5,715 nt of DNA from Rikenellaceae bacterium (GTDB taxonomy: Bacteria > Bacteroidota > Bacteroidia > Bacteroidales > Rikenellaceae). A model generated the notes under the pieces. It ran no database searches and was not told the origin of the DNA. It worked only from the letters and a program-made list of their open reading frames with translations. Positions within the stretch are counted from its first letter, which is position 1; the number at the start of each line of letters is the position of its first letter. A program made the position numbers and the translations under genes. Location of the stretch: assembly GCA_021203585.1 (NCBI GenBank), contig JAJQAW010000275.1, forward strand, positions 1-5,715, read 5' to 3'. Positions 1 to 5,715 of the stretch are shown piece after piece.

Positions 1-2710
1 GGTCCTGTATGGCGATGTTGAATCCTGCGCCGAGATCGGAAAACTCCTCGATGGCCCGCAGTCGGCGTCGGACATCGCCCGTCAGCGCTTCTTCTCCGGG
101 GGTAAGCAAATAGCAGAACGCTTTGCGGTTGGAACGGCCCACCCGGCCGCGCAATTGATGCAGATCGCTCAGCCCGAAGTTCTGTGCATTATTGACAATC
201 ATCGTATTGGCATTCGATATATCAATCCCTGATTCAATGATCGTGGTAGCCAATAGGATGTCGTATTCGCCGTAGATGAAATCCATCATGATCTTCTCCA
301 GCTCTTCGGGCTTCATCTGCCCGTGGCCCACCGCTATCCGTGCTTCGGGGACGAGCGACTTGATCTTGGCGCGGATGGAAAGGATGTCGTGTACCCGGTT
401 GTGGACGAAGTACACCTGTCCGTTACGCGACAACTCGAATTCTATGGCTTCTTTGATGATATCGTCGCCAAACGGGTGGACTTCCGTATTGATCGGCTGA
501 CGGTTCGGCGGCGGCGTGGCAATGACCGACATATCCCGCGATCCCATCAGCGAAAATTGCAGGGTGCGCGGAATCGGGGTCGCGGTCAGCGTGAGGGTAT
601 CCACACTGGCTTTGGCCTGGCGTAATTTTTCCTTGTTGGCTACCCCGAACTTTTGCTCTTCGTCGATAATCAGCAATCCCAGGTCTTTAAACTCCACATT
701 TTTGCCGAGCAGCTTATGGGTTCCGATCAGGATGTCGATTTTGCCCTCCTTCAATTGGGCCAATACGTCATTGACCTGTTTCGTACTCTTGGCGCGGGTA
801 AAGCTTTCCACCCGCACCGGAAATTCCTTGAACCGTTTGGAAAAACTGCGGTAGTGCTGCAAGGCGAGTACCGTAGTGGGAACCAGTACGGCTACCTGTT
901 TGCTGTCGGCCACGGCTTTGAATGCCGCACGCATGGCAATCTCGGTTTTGCCGAACCCCACATCGCCGCACACCAGGCGGTCCATCGGAACGGGCGCTTC
1001 CATATCATCTTTGACGGCTTGGGTGGCCGTTTGCTGATCCGGCGTGTCCTCGTACATGAAGGAAGCTTCCAGTTCATACTGGAGATAGCTGTCCGGCGAA
1101 AAGGCGAAGCCTTGGCTCTGTTTGCGCTTGGCGTACAGGGCGATGAGTTCGCGGGCGATATCTTTGACGTGTTTTTTGGTGTTGGCTTTCAGCCGCTGCC
1201 ACGCCCCAGAGCCCAGTTTGTAGATTTTGGGCGGCTCGGCATCCTTGTCCTTGTATTTGGAAATGCGGTGCAGGGCGTGGACATTTACAAATAGCACATC
1301 GTTGTCCCGGTAGATCAGTTTGATCTGTTCGACCACTTTGCCGTCCTGGGTGGTACGCACCAGTCCGCCGTAGCGGCCAACGCCGTGGTCGATGTGCGTT
1401 ACGTAATCCCCTACTTTCAACGCATTGAGTTCCTGGATGGTCAGCGCTTCACTCCGGTCGATATCCTTGTGGAGGGTATAGCGGTGGTAGCGGTCGAAAA
1501 TCTGGTGGTCGGTGTAGAAATTGGCCCGCAGGTTATTGTCCGTAAAACCGGCGTGAAGCGTCAGGGATAACGGTTCGAACCGTACCGGGAGCGTGGAGGC
1601 GGTATTGGAAAAAATATTCTCCAGCCGTTCGATCTGCGCCTTGTTTTCCGAGAGGATGTACGTCGTGTAGCCCCTTCCTTCCGACTCCCGGATGTTGTCG
1701 GTCAACACCTCGAAATTTTTATTGAACGCCGGTTGGGGGGCTACCGAAAAAACCACCGTTTCGTCCGGTTCCCGCTGCCGGGAGACCGATTTAATGGTGA
1801 TCAGCGTATTATTTTCGGTGTCCGCCATGAACCCGTTGCGGGTGATGATCCGGGCGTCGATCGTCGCCGGGTCCTCGCCCCGGTCGGCCATATCGTGCAG
1901 CAGTTTGACCCGGATATCGGCAAACCGTTTGAGCATGTATTCGTAGTCGTTCACCCAGAGTACCGCATTCCCGGCGAACTTCATCAGGGATTCCACCTCA
2001 GTGGCGATGCCCGCGTTTTTGGTGTCCGGCAGGATTTCCAGCGCGTCTACCTCGCCGACCGATAACTGGGAACCGATATCGAATTGGCGGATCGATTCGA
2101 TTTCATCGTCGAAAAAGTCCAGCCGGTACGGTTTGTTGTCCGAAAATGAGAAGATATCGATGATCCCCCCGCGCACCGAATACTGGCCCGGCTCGTAGAC
2201 GAAATCCACCTTCTGGAAATTGTATTTCTGAAGCACTTCGGCCAGGAACGGGATCGGTAATTTTTCGCCTTTAGTCACCTGCAGCGTATTTTCCCGCAGT
2301 TTTTTGGCCGTGACTACTTTCTCCAGGATCGCTTCCGGGTAGGTGCACACGATCAGATAGCCTTCCTGATAATTTTTCAGGGCGTTCAGCACCGTACTGT
2401 GCTGTACCAGACCGGACGGGTCTTCTTTGTTGTATTCGATGGAACGTTTGTAGGCGGTCGGAAAGAACAAGACCCGTTCCGGATCGAGAAAACCGTACAG
2501 GTCGTTGTAAAAATAGGCCGCCTCGTCCCGGTCATCGGCAATGACCAGGTGCATGCCGCCGGTATCGAGTGCGATATTCACGCAGAAAAGGGCCGTCGCC
2601 GATCCGGCCGTCCCCTTCAATGCTATTGTTTTACTGCGTCCGAGCGCAGTCAGGAACTCCTTGTAGGGTTCCTGACTGCGAATCAGTTTTAAAAATTCGC
2701 TTTGCTGCAT
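1..2710 (-). CDS. mfd: Transcription-repair coupling factor Mfd (3'-truncated by window edge)
   Basis: Mfd is a cytoplasmic ATP-driven DNA translocase that pushes stalled RNA polymerase off damaged template and recruits UvrA for nucleotide excision repair. The frame is open from the ATG at 2708-2710 to the left edge, giving 903 codons; family members are usually about 1,100-1,150 residues, so the end of the motor and the C-terminal autoinhibitory domain are missing. Seen in order: a UvrB-like N-terminal module with RGGIIDIF at about 180-187 and RLDFFDDE at 196-203 (these align with the E. coli UvrA-contact residues R165, R181 and F185); the RNA polymerase-interacting domain with [10 protein letters not shown] at 438-447; Walker [10 protein letters not shown] at 582-590; DEEQKFG at 683-689; TATPIPRT at 709-716; ESGID at 826-830; QLRGRVGR at 852-859. 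The N-terminal module has only a degenerate Walker A ([10 protein letters not shown]), as is normal for Mfd. All motifs lie in one frame with no break. The start is supported by an AAGGAG five bases upstream. It follows recQ by 33 bp, so co-transcription is likely. Confidence 0.97.
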   Translation of the reverse strand, partial: MQQSEFLKLIRSQEPYKEFLTALGRSKTIALKGTAGSATALFCVNIALDTGGMHLVIADDRDEAAYFYNDLYGFLDPERVLFFPTAYKRSIEYNKEDPSGLVQHSTVLNALKNYQEGYLIVCTYPEAILEKVVTAKKLRENTLQVTKGEKLPIPFLAEVLQKYNFQKVDFVYEPGQYSVRGGIIDIFSFSDNKPYRLDFFDDEIESIRQFDIGSQLSVGEVDALEILPDTKNAGIATEVESLMKFAGNAVLWVNDYEYMLKRFADIRVKLLHDMADRGEDPATIDARIITRNGFMADTENNTLITIKSVSRQREPDETVVFSVAPQPAFNKNFEVLTDNIRESEGRGYTTYILSENKAQIERLENIFSNTASTLPVRFEPLSLTLHAGFTDNNLRANFYTDHQIFDRYHRYTLHKDIDRSEALTIQELNALKVGDYVTHIDHGVGRYGGLVRTTQDGKVVEQIKLIYRDNDVLFVNVHALHRISKYKDKDAEPPKIYKLGSGAWQRLKANTKKHVKDIARELIALYAKRKQSQGFAFSPDSYLQYELEASFMYEDTPDQQTATQAVKDDMEAPVPMDRLVCGDVGFGKTEIAMRAAFKAVADSKQVAVLVPTTVLALQHYRSFSKRFKEFPVRVESFTRAKSTKQVNDVLAQLKEGKIDILIGTHKLLGKNVEFKDLGLLIIDEEQKFGVANKEKLRQAKASVDTLTLTATPIPRTLQFSLMGSRDMSVIATPPPNRQPINTEVHPFGDDIIKEAIEFELSRNGQVYFVHNRVHDILSIRAKIKSLVPEARIAVGHGQMKPEELEKIMMDFIYGEYDILLATTIIESGIDISNANTMIVNNAQNFGLSDLHQLRGRVGRSNRKAFCYLLTPGEEALTGDVRRRLRAIEEFSDLGAGFNIAIQD
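2645..2680. repeat. 13-bp perfect inverted repeat inside the start of mfd
   Basis: The left arm CGCAGTCAGGAAC (2645-2657) and right arm GTTCCTGACTGCG (2668-2680) are exact reverse complements separated by ten bases. The spacer itself can add three more pairs (CCT with AGG) around a small loop. It spans about codons 11-22 of mfd, coding [12 protein letters not shown], and begins about 30 bases after the start codon. In the mfd mRNA this would be a long stable hairpin close to the initiation region. The symmetry is certain; any regulatory function is inference. Confidence 0.85.
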
Positions 2711-2715
2711 CGGTT

Positions 2716-2721
2716 CTCCTT
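2716..2721 (-). promoter_or_regulatory. Shine-Dalgarno-like site for mfd
   Basis: On the minus strand AAGGAG lies five bases before the mfd ATG, at normal ribosome-binding distance. It supports that ATG as the start. Bacteroidota genes often lack such a site, and recQ upstream has no comparable one, so mfd may be initiated independently rather than only by coupling to recQ. The site starts two bases after a strong GC hairpin (2724-2739), which could affect ribosome access. Confidence 0.6.
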
Positions 2722-2723
2722 CC

Positions 2724-2739
2724 GCGGCCCGCGGGCCGC
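2724..2739. repeat. Perfect 16-bp GC palindrome in the recQ-mfd gap
   Basis: The sequence GCGGCCCGCGGGCCGC equals its own reverse complement. As RNA it can form a six-base-pair all-GC stem with a CGCG loop. It fills about half of the 33-bp gap between the recQ stop and the mfd start. On the plus strand it is followed by C then five T, the form of a Rho-independent terminator for plus-strand (antisense) transcripts. On the minus strand, the direction of the genes, it is followed by the purine-rich ribosome-binding site and not a T run, so it is not expected to be a full terminator for the operon. Its role is inferred; the symmetry is directly visible. Confidence 0.8.
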
Positions 2740-2746
2740 CTTTTTA
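2740..2746 (+). terminator. Possible plus-strand terminator tail (with palindrome 2724-2739)
   Basis: Reading the plus strand, the GC hairpin at 2724-2739 is followed by CTTTTTA, which resembles an intrinsic terminator. No plus-strand gene precedes it; upstream is the antisense of mfd. If it works, it would stop antisense transcription before it enters recQ. The T run is also explained by the recQ stop codon and the AAA that follows it on the other strand, so the resemblance may be accidental. Confidence 0.3.
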
Positions 2747-4750
2747 TTCACTTTCCAGGTAATGTCGAATGTGTGAGGTGAATACCTCCCCGTATTTTTC
2801 GGCTTTAAACTCCCCTACTCCCTTTACCTCCCTAAATTCGTCGGGACTCACCGGACGGCGGGCAGCCATGTCGGTCAGGTGGGCATCCGAGAAGACGATG
2901 TAGGCCGGTATTTTTTCCTGAGCGGCTATTTCCCGGCGGAGCTGTTTCAATGAATCCAGCAGCACCGTGTCCGCATCCTGCGACAACGGCTCCGGCGGTG
3001 GTTTTACCCGCCCAGCTTTACGGCGCTTTCCGGGTAGCATCTCTTTCGCCATTCGCCCCGCTGCCCTCTCCGGATCGTCGTACCGGTCAGCGTCTGCCGA
3101 TGATTCCGAAATCAATTCCTCGCGGGTATTCCATCCGTACGGTTCCGATTTTTCCGATGGGAGCGGCCGTTTCGGTCTTTCCGCTTTTACCGGTTTCTGT
3201 TTTGCTACCGGGCGATTACTTTCTTCCGGATTCCGGTAACGGGTCAGCATCGCCGGAATGCCCTCGAAAAGAACTTTCCGGCCCTGCGCCGTCACTTTCA
3301 GCGTCTGCGCATCCAGGTAATCAATTTCCAGGTAGCCCAGCTGGATCATCTGGTAGATGTACTCGCGCCAAACCGGACAGGGTAGATCTCCCCCTGCTCC
3401 GTAAGTCTTTATGTTTTGGTATCCGTGCTCGTAGATTTCGGCCCGCCTCGATCCGCGCAGGATGTCCATCAGCATCTGCATGCCGATCCGTTGTTCGGTA
3501 CGCAGAACGGCGCTTAACGCCTTTTGCACCAATACCGTGCCGTCGAAACGGTCGGGGGGGGGGTTGGCGCATACGTCACAGTTGCCGCAGTCGCTGTCCG
3601 ATTCCTCACCGAAATAGTTCAGCAGGATGCGGCGGCGGCAGACGTCCGTTTCACAATAGCGCTGTATCCAGGTCAGTTTGTCCATGTTGGTATCCACCTG
3701 ACCGCTTTGCTGAGCGAAACTGCGCTGCAGGATAAAATCTCCGATGGTATAAAAGAGCATCGTATCGCTCGGCAAACCGTCCCGTCCGGCACGGCCGATC
3801 TCCTGGTAGTAATTTTCCACGCTGCCGGGCATATTGTAGTGGATCACCCAGCGGACATTGCTTTTATCGATCCCCATCCCGAAGGCGATCGTAGCACATA
3901 TTACCTGGGTGCGGTCGTTGATAAAATCATCCTGCGCCTGTTCCCGGTGGCGGGCCGGGAGCCCGGCATGGTAAGGCGTGGACGGAATGCCGAAGCCGTC
4001 CAAGGTGTCGGCTAGCGCTTCCGTGTCCTTGCGTTTGGTGCAGTATACGATCCCGCTTTGACCGGCGTGTTCCCGGATAAAACGGACAATCTCGCGGACT
4101 TTTTCACGCTTGGCCATCCTCCAGCGTACCGTGAGCGACAGGTTCGGGCGGTCGAACGAAGTTTGAAAAATTTCCGGTTCCCGCAGCGTGAGCTGTTTGA
4201 GGATGTCCGATTTGGTGACTTTATCCGCCGTAGCGGTCAGGGCAATAATCGGTATATCCGGGAAGTGGTCGCGCAACAAGGATAACCGGGTATATTCCGA
4301 GCGGAAATCGTGCCCCCAACGGGATACGCAATGCGCCTCATCGATCGCGATCAGCGCAAGATTCATCCGCTGCAGCAGCCGATCCATCTCGGCCATCACC
4401 CCTTCGGGGGAGATATAAAGCAGTTTCAATTCGCCCGATACGGATTTGCGCCACACCTCATCCCGCTCCCTTTCCGAAAGCATGCTGTTTAGCGCGGCAG
4501 CGGGTATCCCGTTGGCCGCCAGGCTTTCCACCTGATCCTTCATCAGGGCGATGAGCGGGGAAACCACCAGCGTCGTACCCTTTAGGTGCAAGGCGGGTAA
4601 CTGGTAGCAAATCGATTTTCCTTCGCCCGTAGGCATCAGTACCAGCGCGTCGTTTCCATCGACTACATGCTCCATCACCTCCCGCTGTAGCGGGCGGAAC
4701 GCGTCGTAGCCAAAATGTTTTTTTAATAAGCCTTGCAGGGTTTCGGTCAT
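2744..4750 (-). CDS. recQ: ATP-dependent DNA helicase RecQ (668 aa)
   Basis: RecQ is a 3'-to-5' superfamily 2 DNA helicase that acts in recombination, stalled-fork processing and suppression of illegitimate exchange. Seen in order: motif 0 FGYDAFRPLQ (13-22); Walker A TGEGKS (41-46); motif Ia VSPLIALMKDQ (63-73); DEAH (137-140) followed by the aromatic-rich loop with W145 and GHDFR; LTATA (171-175); YHAGL (260-264); AFGMGIDK (289-296); QEIGRAGRDG (316-325); the zinc-binding cysteines C371, C388, C391 and C394 with the usual 16-2-2 spacing; a winged-helix domain (about 405-500) with KTYGAGGD; a long basic, probably disordered linker (about 505-590); and an HRDC domain (about 593-668). Length and order are typical of full-length bacterial RecQ. 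The ATG at 4748-4750 is correctly placed before motif 0. There is no clear Shine-Dalgarno; the 22-bp leader is A-rich then C-rich. The gene ends in TAA 33 bp before mfd. Walker A has Glu where many RecQs have Gly (GGGKS). A C10 tract encodes N396-P399. Confidence 0.97.
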   Translation of the reverse strand: MTETLQGLLKKHFGYDAFRPLQREVMEHVVDGNDALVLMPTGEGKSICYQLPALHLKGTTLVVSPLIALMKDQVESLAANGIPAAALNSMLSERERDEVWRKSVSGELKLLYISPEGVMAEMDRLLQRMNLALIAIDEAHCVSRWGHDFRSEYTRLSLLRDHFPDIPIIALTATADKVTKSDILKQLTLREPEIFQTSFDRPNLSLTVRWRMAKREKVREIVRFIREHAGQSGIVYCTKRKDTEALADTLDGFGIPSTPYHAGLPARHREQAQDDFINDRTQVICATIAFGMGIDKSNVRWVIHYNMPGSVENYYQEIGRAGRDGLPSDTMLFYTIGDFILQRSFAQQSGQVDTNMDKLTWIQRYCETDVCRRRILLNYFGEESDSDCGNCDVCANPPPDRFDGTVLVQKALSAVLRTEQRIGMQMLMDILRGSRRAEIYEHGYQNIKTYGAGGDLPCPVWREYIYQMIQLGYLEIDYLDAQTLKVTAQGRKVLFEGIPAMLTRYRNPEESNRPVAKQKPVKAERPKRPLPSEKSEPYGWNTREELISESSADADRYDDPERAAGRMAKEMLPGKRRKAGRVKPPPEPLSQDADTVLLDSLKQLRREIAAQEKIPAYIVFSDAHLTDMAARRPVSPDEFREVKGVGEFKAEKYGEVFTSHIRHYLESE
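3554..3563 (-). repeat. C10 homopolymer tract within recQ
   Basis: Ten consecutive G on the plus strand, ten C on the coding strand, span the end of Asn396 and the three Pro codons 397-399, directly after the zinc-binding cysteines. It is the longest single-base run I see in the window. Runs of this length are prone to slippage in replication and to sequencing error. Losing one C gives a stop within about a dozen codons. Gaining one C moves into a frame that stays open until a stop at 3321-3323. Either product would keep the helicase core and zinc site and lose winged helix and HRDC. Confidence 0.9.
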
Positions 4751-4772
4751 TCGGGGGCAGTGTTTTTTCCGG

Positions 4773-5715
4773 TTATCGCTCTTCGTCCCAGAGATTTTCG
4801 TACGTATACGAACTGCCTTCCATCAGCCACGCGGCGCCGTAAGAAATGCGGTTGTTTTTGTCCAGTTTGTCGATCGCTTCGATATCGTCCGTAGTCAATG
4901 CCACGTTGACCGTATCGAAATTTTCACGGATACGGGACGGCGTGACCGATTTGGGGATGACTACGATTCCCTTCTGGATGGCCCATTTGAGCAGCACCTA
5001 TGAGATCGTGGAGTGCTGTTCCTCCGCGATTTTTCGGATCACCGGGTCTTCATACAGGTTCAGATCGTTCTGACGGGCGGTATTGCCTTTGCCCAGCGGC
5101 GAAAAGGCCGTTACGCAGATGTTCTCGGCAAAACAGTACTCCACCAGTTCCTTTTGCTGCAGATACGGGTTCAGCTCGACCTGGTTATTTTCCGGGCGGA
5201 TTTCACACGTTTCCAGAATGCCTTTGAGTTTTTTGATGCTGAAATTCGATACCCCGATATGCCGGGTCAGTCCGGCTTTGCGGCAATCTTCCATACCCTT
5301 CCAGGTCTCACTCAACGGTATTTCCTCCAGGGAAACCACATCATCGACCGATTCCGGGAATTTCACCCCGTCTTTAAAAGCTACCGGCCAGTGGATCAGA
5401 TACATGTCCAGATAATCCAGACCGAGGTTTTTGAGCGATTCCCGGATAGCCGGAAGCGCCTGTTCGCGGCGGTGGCAGGAGTTCCAGAGTTTGGAAGTGA
5501 TCCAAAGGTCTTCGCGCCTGACCACACCCGTGTCGAACAGGTGTTTGAGTGCCTTGCCTACGATCTCTTCATTCTGGTAGATGTAAGCGCAGTCGATATG
5601 GCGGTAACCGTAAGTGACCGCTTCCACAATTGCATCGTAGAGTTTTTCCGGATCGGACTGCCAAGTTCCGATTCCCAGCATCGGCATTTGATCGCCGTTT
5701 TGATAGGTATAATAA
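4773..5715 (-). pseudogene. Aldo/keto reductase interrupted by in-frame TAG; 5' end outside window
   Basis: Aldo/keto reductases are cytoplasmic NAD(P)H-dependent TIM-barrel enzymes that reduce aldehydes and ketones; the substrate cannot be told from sequence. Numbered from the ATG at 5685-5687, the tetrad is complete: D32 and Y37 (IDCAYIYQNE), K66 (ITSKLW) and H99 (LIHWP). GVSNFS (145-150) and NQVELNP (168-174) are also present. Codon 230 is TAG (4998-5000), between STIS and VLLKWAIQKG, where the family usually has Gln (SxxQVLLRW), so CAG to TAG is the simplest change. The same frame then continues for 75 codons to TAA at 4773-4775 and holds the cofactor-phosphate signature IPKS...R..EN (K246, R252, E255, N256). 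The truncated protein would lack that cofactor site. The start is probably not this ATG: the frame stays open upstream to the edge and reads YYTYQNGDQ, matching the usual N-terminal strand of the family, so the true start is a few codons beyond 5715. Alternatives are readthrough, suppression or a base-calling error. It lies 22 bp upstream of recQ. Confidence 0.85.
4998..5000 (-). other. In-frame amber codon in the aldo/keto reductase
   Basis: The plus-strand triplet CTA reads TAG on the coding strand, in frame with intact reductase sequence on both sides, and the next base is G. A single C-to-T change from CAG (Gln) would produce it. The other stop codons visible in the window (recQ and the reductase terminus) are TAA, and no other in-frame TAG occurs in recQ or mfd, so there is no sign of general amber reassignment. 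The GTG right after it could in principle restart translation, but would give only a C-terminal fragment. Confidence 0.9.

Noticed and set aside
653..1294. A 213-codon plus-strand open frame opposite mfd
   Set aside because: It overlaps the conserved Mfd motor and RNA polymerase-interacting region on the other strand and has no known motif; it is a shadow frame.
3321..3572. An 83-codon minus-strand frame overlapping the C10 tract in recQ
   Set aside because: Not a separate gene. It is the alternative recQ frame that a one-base gain in the C tract would enter, and is noted only for that reason.
2950..3735. A 261-codon plus-strand open frame opposite recQ
   Set aside because: It lies wholly antisense to a strongly supported recQ, is rich in Pro, Arg and Ser as expected of an antisense shadow, and shows no recognisable domain.
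4718..4724. A7 run early in recQ resembling a slippery A AAA AAC heptamer
   Set aside because: The zero frame is TTA AAA AAA CAT, so the heptamer is out of phase for a classic -1 shift, and the normal frame already gives full-length RecQ.
4751..4772. Possible promoter between the reductase and recQ
   Set aside because: Only 22 bases, with no match to the Bacteroidota TAnnTTTG -7 element or an upstream TTTG; an operon junction is the simpler reading.
4796..4815. Short inverted repeat near the reductase 3' end (TTCGTA / TACGAA)
   Set aside because: Six-base arms around a four-base spacer are common by chance, there is no T run, and it encodes ordinary reductase sequence.

Overview
The window holds three consecutive genes, all on the minus strand and tightly packed. 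Read in the direction of transcription (right to left) they are: an aldo/keto reductase gene interrupted by an in-frame amber codon, a complete recQ-type DNA helicase gene, and a long 5' portion of mfd (transcription-repair coupling factor) that runs off the left edge. Junctions are 22 bp (reductase to recQ) and 33 bp (recQ to mfd), so one transcript is likely. There is no gene-free stretch over 300 bases and no convincing plus-strand gene.

Organism: the proteins read like those of a moderately GC-rich member of the Bacteroidota, possibly Bacteroidales such as the Alistipes/Rikenellaceae group. This rests on general protein character, and no marker gene fixes the taxon. Nothing suggests a phage, plasmid or insertion sequence; this looks like ordinary chromosomal housekeeping DNA.

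Layout: (1) 4773-5715, aldo/keto reductase. The catalytic tetrad is intact, but a TAG at 4998-5000 sits where the family usually has a Gln codon, and the cofactor-binding C-terminal part continues in the same frame. The true start lies just beyond the right edge. (2) 2744-4750, RecQ of 668 residues with helicase core, zinc site, winged helix, basic linker and HRDC domain; the gene contains a run of ten C residues just after the zinc site. (3) 1-2710, Mfd, 903 codons visible, with the UvrB-like module, RNA polymerase-interacting domain and most of the translocase motor.

RecQ and Mfd both act on DNA damage and genome stability (recombination or stalled-fork processing, and removal of stalled RNA polymerase with UvrA recruitment). 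Co-transcription would pair two repair motors, while the reductase has no evident functional link. The signals not explained by coding are a perfect 16-bp palindrome in the recQ-mfd gap, a perfect 13-bp inverted repeat within the first codons of mfd, the C10 tract in recQ and the amber codon in the reductase. I see no clearly novel multi-gene system here.
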